DNA of 64,000 bases from JAFEDN01 sp963697455. Lineage in GTDB: Bacteria > Pseudomonadota > Gammaproteobacteria > Coxiellales > Coxiellaceae. Position 1 is the first letter of the stretch, and each line of letters opens with the position of its first letter. The notes under the pieces are model-generated. The model did not search any database and was not told the origin of the DNA. It saw only the letters and a program-made list of their open reading frames with translations. Made by a program: the position numbers and the translations under genes. Shown one piece after another: positions 35,337 to 45,249 of this stretch. The stretch covers positions 62,001 through 126,000 of the forward strand of contig CAVOOI010000007.1 of NCBI GenBank assembly GCA_963697455.1. The letters are read 5' to 3'.

Positions 35337-37284
35337 TTAAATTTTGAAAAAAATCAATGAGTTAGGGTTGCTAATGGCTTCGGTCTGAGTTAAGGGTTGA
35401 TGGTTGATGATCTTTTTGACGGCAATTTCCATCAGTTTATTATTGATAGTGCGGGGTAAGTCTGGCGCGGCGATAATTTTAGCGGGAACATGGTGCGGAG
35501 AAAGATTTTGCCGGAGGGCGGTTTTCAGCTCCGTAGCTAATTGATCCGTAAAAGTTTCACCTTCGCGCATGGTGACAAATAAAATAATGCGTTCACCATT
35601 GCGACAGATTTGACCCACGGCAAGACATTCTAAAATTTCCGGGAATTTTTTAACTTCTTGATAAATCTCGCTGTGCCGATGCGAATGCCGCCGGGATTTA
35701 AAGTAGAGTCCGAGCGGCCATAAATAATCAGCCCGCCATGCATGGTGAGTTGAGCATAATCACCGTGCGTCCAAACCCCGGGAAATCGGTCAAAATAAGC
35801 ATGCTGATACTGTTCGCCATTCGGGTCGTTCCAGAAGCAGACGGGCATAGAGGGGAAGGGGGTGGCGCAGACTAATTCACCTTTTTCATCGTGCACCGGA
35901 AGGCCCTGCTGGTTAAAAATTTTGACATCCATGCCTAACCCCAAACATTGTAATTCTCCTCGATAAACCGGCAGATTTGGATTTCCCAAGGCAAAACAAG
36001 AAATAATATCGCTGCCGCCGGAAATGGAAGACAAGCAGAGGTCGGCTTTGATGTCCCGGTACACATAATCAAAACTTTCCGGTAAGCAATGGGGAAGCGG
36101 TGGTGAGAATGGTTCGTAAAGTTTGAAGATTGTGCGATTTGCGTGGGTGTAAGCCAAATTTTTCAGCAGCCTCGATTATTTTAGCGCCCACTCCAAACAC
36201 GGTAATGCCATATTCATCAATCAGATTCAATAAGGCATTTTTTTCAGGGTAAAACGGATTCCCCTCGTAAAGCACAATGGTTGCTCCCACCGCGAGACTG
36301 CTAATCAACCAATGCCACATCATCCAAGCGCAGGTGGTATAGAAAAATATGGTGTCTTCGCGCTTTAAATCAGTATGCAGGCGCAATTCTTTTAGGTGCT
36401 GTAACATAGTACCGCCTGCGCCATGCACCATACATTTGGGTTTGCCGGTAGTGCCTGAAGAATACAGGATATATAAGGGATGATTAAAGGGTAAGGAGTT
36501 AAAGACCAGTGGCTTAAAATGCGTGGTAAAACAATCTTGCCAGTGGTGAGTAGTGGCGGATAGGGCATGGAATTCAGGCTGGGAAGACAGGCATCCTGAC
36601 AAAATGGTCTGTTCCAATGTAGGCAAATTTTGCTGCAAAGTCTGGATATTTTCTAAATCATGAAAAATTTTACCGCCGTAACTATGAGCGTCGGCGGCAA
36701 ATAAAATTTTGGGTTCAATTTGGCTGAAACGATTTAATAACCCCTGTAGACCAAAATCCGGTGAACAAGCAGACCAGATTGCCCCGATGCTGGCGGTGGC
36801 CAGCATCGCTATCACCGTTTCCGGGCAATTAGGCAGGCTGGCGACGACCCGGTCTCCCGGCGGCTACGCCCTTCCGCCGCAACCAGTCCGCTAAGGCACT
36901 AACCTGCTGGTAAAGTTCGCTGTAGGTAATAGTTTGGTTTTTTCCAAGCTCGGAACGGAACACCAGGGCGGCTTGTTCATCTCGATAACGCAGCAGATTT
37001 TCCGCAAAATTCAGCCGCGAACCCGTGAACCACTGGGTATCTTGCATTCGAGCACCGGGGACGTAAATTGCTTGCTTGGAGAGATGGCCGATGATGTCAG
37101 TAAATGCCCAGACCGCCTGCCAGAATTCACCGGGATGAGCGACTGACCAGGCGTGAACAGCGAAATAATCGGGGAGGGCGGTTTGGTGTTGTTGATTGAT
37201 AAATTCAATAAATTGGGTCATTTGGCTGGCGGCGATTGCTTCCGCTGAAGGCTGCCATAAAGGCTGAATTGAATCCTATATCAT
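35337..37284 (-). pseudogene. Acetoacetyl-CoA synthetase, broken by frameshifts and an early stop
   Basis: Adenylate-forming ligase activating acetoacetate. Joined frames give GSRLNFAENLLR, ATASIGAIWSACSPDFG, the AMP-binding LYSSGTTGKPKCMVHG, SSISGGSDIISCFALGNP and YGRSDSTLNPGGIRIGTAE. At least three single-base indels break it: about 36855 (extra G), about 36085, and about 35680. The conserved N-terminal PLWQPSAE follows ATG-ATA-TAG at 37284, an in-frame stop at codon 3. Full length would be about 645 codons, normal for the family. It is either a decaying gene or a poorly called stretch. It is divergent from the histone-like gene. Confidence 0.8.
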
Positions 37285-37352
37285 CCTCTAATGAGCAAAT
37301 AATGTACTACAATTAATTTAGATTGTAATTATATACCATTCAAGGAGGTATC

Positions 37353-38196
37353 ATGAAGAGGTCAAAGACCCAATATACGCAAAAACATAAGCGTCACATA
37401 AACACAATAGCTAAAAGCTTGCAAGAGGTCGGCTTTTCGACTCGAGAAGCTTTACGGCATGCTTTAGCGGTTGTTAATAAAATGCTAAGCACTAAACCAA
37501 AAAAGAGCAAAACTAAGAGCAAAAAACTGCAGCGGGCGTCAAGGCCAGCTTGACCAGAAGCACGACTGCTGCGCGGAAAAAGCGGTTGACCGTGGTTCGG
37601 CGTCGTACTGGGTTGACTTCCGCAAAGTTAAACCGTTCGATTTCTCCTAGTAAGAGGCGCGCACTTCGCCGGTCAATGGCTGCCGCTAAGAGAGGCAATC
37701 TTCGTCGGATGGCTACTTCGGCTAAACGGGCTACTCATCGTCGGTCAACTGTTGCAAAAAGAAGGGCAACGTTCGCATGATAGCAACTTCGGCTAAGCGT
37801 ACTGGTCGTAGCCGGTCGGCTGCTGCTGCAAAGAGAGGCAACCTTCATCGGAAGGCTGGTTCGGCTAAGCGGGCCACTAGTCGTCGGTCAACTGTTGCAA
37901 TAAAGAAGGGCAACGTTCGCATGATAGCAACTTCGGCTAAGCGTACTGGTCGTAGCCGGTCGGCTGCTGCTACAAAGAGGGGTAACCTTTATCGGAAGGC
38001 CGCTTTAGCTAAGTGGGCCGGGCGTCGCCGGTCAGCTACTGCTGCAAAGAGGGGTAACCTTCACCGGAAGGCTGCTTCGGCTAAGTGGGCTGGTCATCGT
38101 CGATCGGCTACTGCCGCTAAACGGGGCAGTCATCGCCGAGCGGCTGCTAACCGGTCAGCATCTTCACGCCGTCAAAAATCGTTACGTAGAAGATAA
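37353..38196 (+). pseudogene. Histone H1-like Lys/Arg/Ala repeat protein, two frameshifts
   Basis: Three consecutive frames (37353-37553, 37550-37780, 37777-38196) form one gene. The N-terminal part has a short helical region (THEN-like IAKSLQEVGFSTREALRHAL), then a highly basic tail of 72-base repeats encoding units such as AAKRGNLHRKA plus SAKWAGRRRSAT. One break is in an A-run near 37520. The other is certain: the unit at 37717 lacks one base in GCAAAAAGAAGG compared with its copy at 37861 (GCAATAAAGAAGG). GGAGG lies before the ATG. Such proteins compact DNA in Coxiella-like and chlamydial bacteria. About 280 residues if repaired. Confidence 0.75.
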
Positions 38197-38289
38197 GCTA
38201 ATTAGCGACTCACCCGCCGCCCAAATCCCAAATCGGATCGGCGGGTATCGCTCCCTACTGTATTGTACCCTCTTAGTAGGTAAGGTATC

Positions 38290-40126
38290 TTGGAGGACAT
38301 GGATACCGCACTAACCCTATTAAAACAAGTCTTTGGTTTTAATCAATTCAGATCTTTGCAAGAAAAAATTATTACCAGCTTATTAGCAGGCAGGGATAAT
38401 TTTGTATTGATGCCTACTGGAGGAGGGAAATCGTTGTGTTTTCAAATTCCCGCATTGATGCGACCGGGGGTAGGCATTGTGGTATCGCCGTTTGATTTCT
38501 TTAATGCAGGATCAAGTGAGCGCCTTGAAAGCCAATGGAGTTGCTGCCGAAGCCTATAATTCTACACTGAGTTACACCCAGTCCCAGAAAATTCTGCATG
38601 ATTTACCGCACGGACGTATCAAGTTACTTTACATCGCTCCCGAACGGTTAACCACTCCGGCTTTTTTAGAGCGATTAGATCAATTAACGATTGCGTTATT
38701 TGCTGTGGATGAGGCGCATTGTATTTCCCAATGGGGTCCTGATTTTCGTCCGGAATATAAAAAACTGCAAATCTTGCGCGACCGTTATCCGAGTGTTCCA
38801 GTGATTGCTTTAACAGCCACTGCCGATAAGCCAACTCAGCAAGACATCCGCGAATGCCTACGTTTACAAACCGCTGATTTTCATTTAGATAGTTTTAATC
38901 GAGCCAACATATATTATTCCGTTTTAGAAAGTCAAAGCCATTACAACAAGTGCTCACTTTTCTCGCTGAATATGTTAAACAATCTGGTATTATTTACTGT
39001 CTTTCGCGTAAACGGGTTGAAGAGTTAACTCAAGAGTTCGTCTGGCTGGGCTTTCGGTCGCTGCTTATCACGCAGGCATGAGTTCTAAACGTCGGCAGAC
39101 TGTCCAAAATGCTTTTCAAACTGAAGATATTCAGATTATTGTGGCCACGGTAGCGTTTGGGATGGGTATCGATAAATCTAACGTGCGTTTCGTGATTCAT
39201 TATGATTTACCTAAAAGTATCGAAAGTTATTATCAAGAAACTGGGAGAGCGGGGCGAGATGGTCTGCCTGCAAAAGCTCTCCTATTTATCGTTTAGGAGA
39301 TATTGCCTTAGTTCGTGGTTTAATTGAAAAAAATAGCAATGAACTACAACGCCGAATAGAAACTCATAAACTCAATTCCATGGTGGCTTTTGCTGAAGCG
39401 CAAACTTGCCGGCGGCAGGTCTTACTGAATTATTTCAATGAAGCACTTAGCGAAAATTGCGGTTATTGTGATATTTGCCAAAATCCACCGGAAACTTATG
39501 ACGCCACGGAAGATACCCAAAAGGCGTTATCCTGCGTTTATCGTGCGGGACAGCGATTCGGAGTGGCCCATATCATAGATATTTTTCGCGGCGCGGATAA
39601 AGAGCGGATTAAACAGTATGGTCACCAACGATTATCCACCTATGGCATTGGCGCACATTTAAATCAGGAAGCTTGGCATAGCGTCTTCAGACAACTGATT
39701 CACCAAGGGTACTTAGAACAAGACCTTGCTAATTATTCAGTACTGAAGTTAACTGAAAAATCTCGGGCCTTGTTGAAAGGTGACGTGCATCTAACCCTGG
39801 CGCGGCCTCGTGTCAAACCAGTAAAAAGTTCTAAAGATGCCGGTGCACAGAACAAAAAAACGGGGAAACGAAAAACAATCGACTTTGTTTACGACGCTAA
39901 TTTGTTTGAACGGTTACGCAAACTCCGCAAAAAATTAGCCGATGACGCATCCGTACCACCTTATGTCGTATTTAGTGATGTTACCTTAGCCCAAATGTCC
40001 GCACAAATTCCCCGCAATGAACAGGATTTTTTGCAGATCAGTGGAGTGGGCGAAATGAAACTTAAAACCTACGGACCACAGTTCCTAGCCGAAATTCAAG
40101 ATTTTCTAGAATTACAATTGGCATAG
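38290..40126 (+). pseudogene. recQ: ATP-dependent DNA helicase RecQ, at least four frameshifts
   Basis: Joined frames give a 610-residue RecQ: Q motif FGFNQFRSLQ, Walker A MPTGGGKSLCFQ, SLMQDQVSALKANGV, DEAHCISQWGPDFRPEY, ALTATADK, GIDKSNVRFVIHYDLPKS, YYQETGRAGRDG, zinc-binding cysteines CRRQVLLNYF and CGYCDICQNPP, and an HRDC domain at the C terminus (KLADDASVPPYVVFSD). Breaks are visible at about 38490 (extra T), 38945, 39045 and 39280 (missing T). The start is either TTG 38290 or ATG 38299. 3'-5' helicase for recombination and repair. As read it is non-functional. Confidence 0.85.
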
Positions 40127-40139
40127 CCCTGGGAGTTAG

Positions 40140-40584
40140 CGTTCTATTCCCTCCCCCTCGCAGGGGGAGGGTTAGGGTGGGGGTAATTAAAAATGCAATA
40201 TCACTCTCTTGCACGTCAATTAAGGAAAAACGCTACAGACGCAGAGCGTTGGCTTTGGCAACACTTGCGGTTAAGACAAATGGCGCAGTTTAAATTCCGA
40301 CGCCAGCATCCCATTGGAAGATACATCGTAGATTTTATTTGCATTGAAGCAAAATTAATCGTGGAAATAGATGGTGGTCAGCATAATGAAGCGAATGGCT
40401 GCCAATCAGATGCCGTGCGGACAGCATGGTTAGAAAAGCAAGGCTTCAAAGTATTGCGGTTTTGGAATAACGAGGTACTGACCGATGTCACTGCAGTGAA
40501 CGAAGTCATTTGGAACGAGTTAATGATCCTAGAAGAAGTACCCCCACCCTAACCCTCCCCCTGCGAGGGGGAGGGAATAGAACG
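40140..40584. mobile_element. DUF559 nuclease cassette bounded by perfect 46-bp inverted repeats
   Basis: The left arm 40140-40185 and right arm 40539-40584 are exact inverted copies. Each arm contains its own hairpin, CCCTCCCCCT-CGC-AGGGGGAGGG. Only the DUF559 gene lies between them, and the right arm supplies its last codons and stop. Related but gene-free paired hairpins occur at 25038-25119 and 63561-63656. The unit looks like a small self-contained element; mobility is inferred. Confidence 0.75.
40193..40552 (+). CDS. DUF559 endonuclease-like protein (Vsr/PD-(D/E)XK fold)
   Basis: The 119-residue protein belongs to DUF559, related to very-short-patch repair and other PD-(D/E)XK nucleases. 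The N-terminal ARQLRKNATDAERWLWQHLR is a family hallmark. The core GRYIVDFICIEAKLIVEIDG carries the acidic and Glu-x-Asp active-site residues, followed by GGQH and VLRFWNNEV. The last four residues (VPPP) and stop lie inside the right inverted repeat. Biological role of the family is largely unknown; here it may act on its own flanking palindromes, which is inference. Confidence 0.85.
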   Translation: MQYHSLARQLRKNATDAERWLWQHLRLRQMAQFKFRRQHPIGRYIVDFICIEAKLIVEIDGGQHNEANGCQSDAVRTAWLEKQGFKVLRFWNNEVLTDVTAVNEVIWNELMILEEVPPP

Positions 40585-40626
40585 TACCGCAGTAGAATAA
40601 AAAATTCAAACAATCACCACCTATGG

Positions 40627-40773
40627 ATGGAGGCGAGCCGCCGGATAACATCAAATAGAGGTCACACACTCCGCAACTTCTTGGCGACTCCTAAAAATAT
40701 GGCAGATCAAGGTGAATTATCGGACTATGTCTATCACGCTATTGAGGAAATTCTTGGAAAATGCTATCTTTAA
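40627..40773 (+). CDS. Short open frame, possible gene remnant
   Basis: From ATG 40627 a 48-codon frame ends with GELSDYVYHAIEEILGKCYL. The composition is protein-like but no family is recognised, there is no clear ribosome binding site, and it lies between a repeat element and tRNA-Val. It may be the 3' end of a disrupted gene or chance. Confidence 0.25.
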   Translation: MEASRRITSNRGHTLRNFLATPKNMADQGELSDYVYHAIEEILGKCYL

Positions 40774-40796
40774 ACCCTTTATCCAAGGGGTATTAT

Positions 40797-40868
40797 AGGC
40801 ACGTAGCTCAGTGGTAGAGCATCACCTTGACATGGTGGTGGTCGGTGGTTCGATCCCACTCGTGCCTA
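40797..40868 (+). tRNA. tRNA-Val (GAC)
   Basis: Complete cloverleaf: acceptor AGGCACG pairs with CGTGCCT, D-arm GCTCAGTGGTAGAGC, anticodon stem TCACC/GGTGG with loop TTGACAT (anticodon GAC), T-arm GGTGG TTCGATC CCACT-type, discriminator A. CCA is not encoded. Its 3' end is repeated at 43451 and about 47100, marking it as an integration site. Confidence 0.95.
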
Positions 40869-40893
40869 ATTTTTGAATCATTTTGGTTATTGC
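40854..40893. repeat. Attachment-site repeat 1 (tRNA-Val 3' end)
   Basis: TCCCACTCGTGCCTAA followed by TTTTTGAATCATTTTGGTTATTGC. The first 15 bases are the tRNA 3' end; the rest lies outside the gene. It matches the copy at 43451 with one T fewer there and one T/C change. Confidence 0.85.
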
Positions 40894-40951
40894 AATACTC
40901 CTGCATTATATGTAATAATATATGTGTTCCTATTAAGTAAATATATATAAT

Positions 40952-43390
40952 ATGAAAAATGTGAAAAGATATTCAGCAACTGATGCAGAAAAACTAGTAA
41001 ACTACCTCATAGAGAATGATCTAGATCATGAATTTGTTGTAAAGCCTTATGATCTTTCAATAAAATTTTCGACTAAAAATAAAGAATTTTCAGAAATGAT
41101 CCCTTTAGGAAAAGTTTTTAATAATTTATCTACTCCCAATTTAAACACCAATACATTAAATGCATATTCTGATTTTATGAAAAAAAATTTCTCCTCTTAT
41201 ACTAGCAAGTTGCAGAAGGCGGAGGAAAATAAAGGATCATCAGAAACTACCTTTTCTCACCTAGCGCATTATTTTGCTGCTGCTTATTACACCGAGCACA
41301 CTTCGATAAACAAATATATTCGTAATTTTGACCAAATCCATTCTTCTATTAACTTACAAAATAATTTTAAAATTTTTGAAGTGGAAGATTTCAATGAAAT
41401 TAATTTAAGCTCCATTGGAGAAGAAAAAACTAGATTGCTTATTCGACTCAAAAATAGTAATCAATTGTACTTGTATCCTTGGGAGGAAAAGACAAAAAAT
41501 TCTTTAAAAATAAATCCCAAAGATGCCATACTGATTACCAATGCCAAAGTGCGAAGGGCTTTAAATGAATTGATGGATAAAGAGTCAAGAATGAAAAGCA
41601 TAATTTGGGATATAATAAGAGAAACGATCAGCGACTTATATCTAAATCAATGCCATATATCAAACCAACTCAATAAGGAGACAATATTTTCCATTGCCTC
41701 GTTAATTGTCTTAGCTGATGGACATTCGAAGTCAAAAATAGAAAATAAGCCCTCAGATGCCTATCGATTATTTACCTGGGAGAGAAGTGATTATCCCATA
41801 GGCTTTGATTTACCGGTTTTCTACATGCGTGACCCTGCTTTTTTAAGCTTTTGCAAAAAAGACTTTAGTTTTGAGAACATTTCCTTTAACTCAAGTAGAA
41901 GATATGCATTTACTTATATAGCAAATCTTACAGCTGTAGATATATCACCCTTTTCTATTTATAAAAATGAAAACGAAGTACTTATTCCGCCTTCTCAGGG
42001 AATGGTTTATCAATCAGTAGGACAAATTGATAATTTCAATTTCTTGCAAGCATGGTTATTAGAAAACTCTAATTTTTTTCGACAACCTTCCAATCATATT
42101 ATGAAATTTTTTAATCAGTATTGTTTGGAAAAATTTTTTGCACCAGGCCAAGAATATGCGGATAGCCATTTAACCCCAATCGATTGTAAGGGTCCAGCAA
42201 CGAAATCAAATCACGGCTCATTGCATGCTATAAGAAAAGCAGAACTACTTATGTTCATTGTCAACTTTTTTAGAGTCTATGCTAGTTCTCAATATTTTAG
42301 AGCATTCTGCCACGATCTCATGTTCAGTAAAGTAATTAATGTTTTCGGGTTAGACGTCAAACCAAAGCAATTAATTACTGAATTAGCATTAATATGCTTT
42401 GCATGCTCCCTAGGACGAGAATCAGAAATAAAACTTGATGAATATCCAGAGAAATATGCTGAGTATAGAAAAAACTGCGTTATCCGTTTTTTTGAGTTCA
42501 TCGAAAAGTTAAATGAATCGTATGAATTTAAAATTCCGCGTGATAGACAAGAAGCTTATTCTGTAATTCTGGGAGGTTTGGGAATTCCAGAGGTGATGGA
42601 CTCCTTAGAAGATTTTACTAAATGGGTGATGCATATCATCACCTTGTCACATACCTTAGATGTGTGCAGAAACGTTGACGAAGCTAAGATGCTAGACATA
42701 ATATCCTCAAGCCTTGAGGGAGTTGTTAATCCTGAAGCAGATTTCCAATTTAAAAACTTAATAATTTTTGTCCAATCTTGGCTCAAATCCACCGGAGATC
42801 AGATAATAGGTGGTAAATATGCACAACATTATCAGAATCAAACCTTTAAACTGCTGAGTCATGATAAATTTTATTATGTTCAAAATCTCTTACGGAGCTC
42901 TCCTGGTATTTTTTTCGATAAACCCAACGAAAAAGAAAATTCTAATTCTAAAGTGTTATATAAGATGGTTTATCAATTGGTTCGCAGGATGGTTTCCAAA
43001 GAAGAAAAGCTTGATGACAACATTATGACCAATTTTGCTCTGTTAATACCTGCTCTCGTAAAATTAACACTTTCTTTAGAAGCAACGAATAAATTTCTGC
43101 AAATTTTAATCAGTGGCAGCAAGCAGGACCAGAATCCGAACCTTCAGCATTGCGATGAAAAAGGGACTAGTGCTTTAATTCATGCGGTCCACAATACGAG
43201 TATTTCGCAAGATGTCGTCAAACTACTTTTAGATTTAAAAATGGACCCTAATGCGACGGATCGACATAGCAAAGATCAGCCTTCGGCATTACTGCTTTCC
43301 ATAACAAACAATTCCAAAGCCAAAGCGAAACTACTCTTGGAATACAAAGCATCAGTCAGCCAAAACCAAAGCCTACCTTTTGGAATATAA
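40952..43390 (+). CDS. Large protein with C-terminal ankyrin repeats, candidate effector
   Basis: The 812-residue protein has no recognised domain in the first 720 residues, though several aromatic-rich segments (YIANLTAVDISPFSIY; LHAIRKAELLMFIVNFFRVYA) suggest a globular helical fold. Residues about 733-800 contain two ankyrin-like repeats: EKGTSALIHAVHNTSISQDV-VKLLLDLK and PSALLLSITNNSKAKAKLLL. The end (SQNQSLPFGI) looks cut short; another frame continues AYLLEYN, so the repeat region may be truncated. No signal peptide. It is the only gene between two tRNA-Val 3'-end repeats. Secretion as an effector is inference. Confidence 0.65.
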   Translation: MKNVKRYSATDAEKLVNYLIENDLDHEFVVKPYDLSIKFSTKNKEFSEMIPLGKVFNNLSTPNLNTNTLNAYSDFMKKNFSSYTSKLQKAEENKGSSETTFSHLAHYFAAAYYTEHTSINKYIRNFDQIHSSINLQNNFKIFEVEDFNEINLSSIGEEKTRLLIRLKNSNQLYLYPWEEKTKNSLKINPKDAILITNAKVRRALNELMDKESRMKSIIWDIIRETISDLYLNQCHISNQLNKETIFSIASLIVLADGHSKSKIENKPSDAYRLFTWERSDYPIGFDLPVFYMRDPAFLSFCKKDFSFENISFNSSRRYAFTYIANLTAVDISPFSIYKNENEVLIPPSQGMVYQSVGQIDNFNFLQAWLLENSNFFRQPSNHIMKFFNQYCLEKFFAPGQEYADSHLTPIDCKGPATKSNHGSLHAIRKAELLMFIVNFFRVYASSQYFRAFCHDLMFSKVINVFGLDVKPKQLITELALICFACSLGRESEIKLDEYPEKYAEYRKNCVIRFFEFIEKLNESYEFKIPRDRQEAYSVILGGLGIPEVMDSLEDFTKWVMHIITLSHTLDVCRNVDEAKMLDIISSSLEGVVNPEADFQFKNLIIFVQSWLKSTGDQIIGGKYAQHYQNQTFKLLSHDKFYYVQNLLRSSPGIFFDKPNEKENSNSKVLYKMVYQLVRRMVSKEEKLDDNIMTNFALLIPALVKLTLSLEATNKFLQILISGSKQDQNPNLQHCDEKGTSALIHAVHNTSISQDVVKLLLDLKMDPNATDRHSKDQPSALLLSITNNSKAKAKLLLEYKASVSQNQSLPFGI

Positions 43391-43450
43391 TACTTAGAGG
43401 CCATAGGCCGACCGGGGTTTCCTGCGGCGGCAAAAGTAACACTAATTAAA

Positions 43451-43489
43451 TCCCACTCGTGCCTAATTTTGAATCATTTTGGTCATTGC
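43451..43489. repeat. Attachment-site repeat 2 (tRNA-Val 3' end duplicate)
   Basis: TCCCACTCGTGCCTAA then TTTTGAATCATTTTGGTCATTGC, nearly identical to 40854-40893. The rest of the tRNA is absent. It is preceded by AATTAAA, as is the third copy. It marks the junction of two inserted segments. Confidence 0.85.
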
Positions 43490-43551
43490 TCCCAGTTTGG
43501 CGCACTGCGTGTGTCCAAAATGGCAATCCTGCCATTTTGTGAGAGAGAGCG

Positions 43552-44778
43552 TTAGTTGGTTTTAATGCGATTGACATGAACCTTTTCATCATGCTGACTT
43601 TGCAGGAATTGGTCCACTTGTTTTTGTCGTCGGTTATATGACCAAACCAGTGGATAGCCGTGGTAGGCATAATACTTATCTAAGGCATCTTCACTGTAAA
43701 CAAGACCGTTTTCCTGAATAACAGCCTTTTTTAAGGGTCGCTTGGTGGTAGAACATAAAAATAAAGATGGTATTTGTACTCTTAGACTCGATATGGAGGC
43801 TTTCGCATCTGATAAAGTATTTTTTCTATCAAACCACTTGTATAGGCTCTCTAACAAATGGTAACTAGTTAGGCCTATAGTTGAAGCGATACTAAGCACA
43901 TATATACGAGTGAGATCGGTTATAAAATCTGATGATGCAATCCTAGGATTGATAAATTTCATTGAGAAAACAATAAAACTGTAGAAGGAAAAGCAAATTA
44001 AAAATCCAGGTATTATCCTTTTTAAGGTGTAAACCATACCGCGTAATGACTCATCACTAAGATTTAAGACATAAAAATAGACTTTCTGCCATAATGAAAA
44101 TGTCTTAGGTAATGGAATGGTTTTAAAATTTAAAGGCTCATTCTTAAGATATTTGATAATTTCTTCAGTTAATTCTAAATCAATGATGCCACAAGGAGAA
44201 TGTATTTTGTTTTCAGCTAGTTGTTTAAATTCTTCTAAGCTGTGAACTGTGCCTTTATTGCTGACTATCGCAGGAGGATAAAGCAATGCACCTTTTTCAT
44301 CACATAAATGAATGGGATGGAATTGTGTTAAGATATTTTTTAGTTGATAGCGATATGTGTAAATGACACCTCCTAAATTTTTATAATAATCTTGAGCTTT
44401 TTCTTCTAAGTCGTCTAAATTAGAAGTATTCATCTTCCTTTGCTGGGTTGCATATTTCTTCCATCCATGATGGTGATTCATAATCTCAATAGCTGTTATA
44501 ATCAAACTACTTAATATACAGAAAGCAGGTAACTCGACATAAAAGGTTTGAATAATATCTCGATCATTTAAATGATTATTAAATTTATCATGGATTGCAA
44601 ATTGTTGGGTTTCATTTTTTTCCAGAAAAGCTTCAGCATCACCAACCAACATCGTTGCCATTTTAGCAAAAGAAGCATACATTGAAGCAGCTATCATAGC
44701 CATAGTAGAGTTCTTAATAAATATCCGAGTATCCGCCGCTATGTTGAGATCTCTAATATGTTTCAGCCATTTTCTCAT
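43552..44778 (-). CDS. Membrane protein with two U-box-like domains, candidate effector
   Basis: The 408-residue protein has hydrophobic helices near 24-46, 82-101, 254-275 and 291-310. Two similar modules resemble U-boxes, the E2-binding domain of some ubiquitin ligases. Module 1 (about 155-212) has HPIHLCDEKGALLYPPAIVS then TVHSLEEFKQL. Module 2 (about 336-385) has IPSLFLCSTTKRPLKKAVIQ then ENGLVYSEDALDKYYAYHG. Both show the spaced x-C-x3-x2-P-V/I-x4-G-x-x-Y/H-S pattern. Legionella LubX also has two U-boxes, but it is not known to be membrane-spanning. It lies on the second tRNA-Val island. Ligase activity and secretion are inference. Confidence 0.55.
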   Translation of the reverse strand: MRKWLKHIRDLNIAADTRIFIKNSTMAMIAASMYASFAKMATMLVGDAEAFLEKNETQQFAIHDKFNNHLNDRDIIQTFYVELPAFCILSSLIITAIEIMNHHHGWKKYATQQRKMNTSNLDDLEEKAQDYYKNLGGVIYTYRYQLKNILTQFHPIHLCDEKGALLYPPAIVSNKGTVHSLEEFKQLAENKIHSPCGIIDLELTEEIIKYLKNEPLNFKTIPLPKTFSLWQKVYFYVLNLSDESLRGMVYTLKRIIPGFLICFSFYSFIVFSMKFINPRIASSDFITDLTRIYVLSIASTIGLTSYHLLESLYKWFDRKNTLSDAKASISSLRVQIPSLFLCSTTKRPLKKAVIQENGLVYSEDALDKYYAYHGYPLVWSYNRRQKQVDQFLQSQHDEKVHVNRIKTN

Positions 44779-44948
44779 TTTTATCCTCTCAAAGATTTTT
44801 TAATGATATTTTTTTTAATTAAAAATTACAAGGGTTATTTAGGTTATTTTATATTTGTTTCCGGCAGCGGGTTGATTTTTTAAGTGTTATATTGACATCG
44901 GACTGAATAAAAACTATATTTAGGTCAATCTAAAATAGGAGATTTCAG

Positions 44949-45216
44949 ATGAACCTATCTCAACAAATCAAGCCTATTAGTTATCTCAAGGCCCATGCGG
45001 CCGAAGTGATCAAGCGGTTGCGTGGGGACATAGAGAGTTATGAGAGAACCCAACAATCTTTGACATTGTTAAAAATTTTGACTTTAGGAAATAAACAGAT
45101 CGAAAACGGACGGACCGAAACAGCATCATCGGTTATAAAGCGATTACGGGATAGGAAAAAAAATCAAAGAAATTCGCGACTATATTACGATTGATTTTCA
45201 AATGCCGAAAATTTAG
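44949..45216 (+). pseudogene. Remnant of a Phd/YefM antitoxin-ParE toxin pair
   Basis: The frame begins like a Phd antitoxin (MNLSQQIKPISYLKAHAAEV) and ends like one (DIESYERTQQSLTLLKILTL). The middle segment that normally carries the VITQNGEAKAVL strand is missing, joined at IKRLRGD. After the antitoxin a shifted frame reads KIKEIRDYITIDFQMPKI and stops, resembling a ParE fragment. Neither protein should work. Confidence 0.6.
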
Positions 45217-45249
45217 CTAGAATGTAGTCAGAGGGAGAAAAAGTGACTT

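Noticed and set aside
37717..38148. Regular 72-base repeats considered as a CRISPR-like array
   Set aside because: Units are contiguous, without spacers, and keep a protein reading frame of a basic protein.
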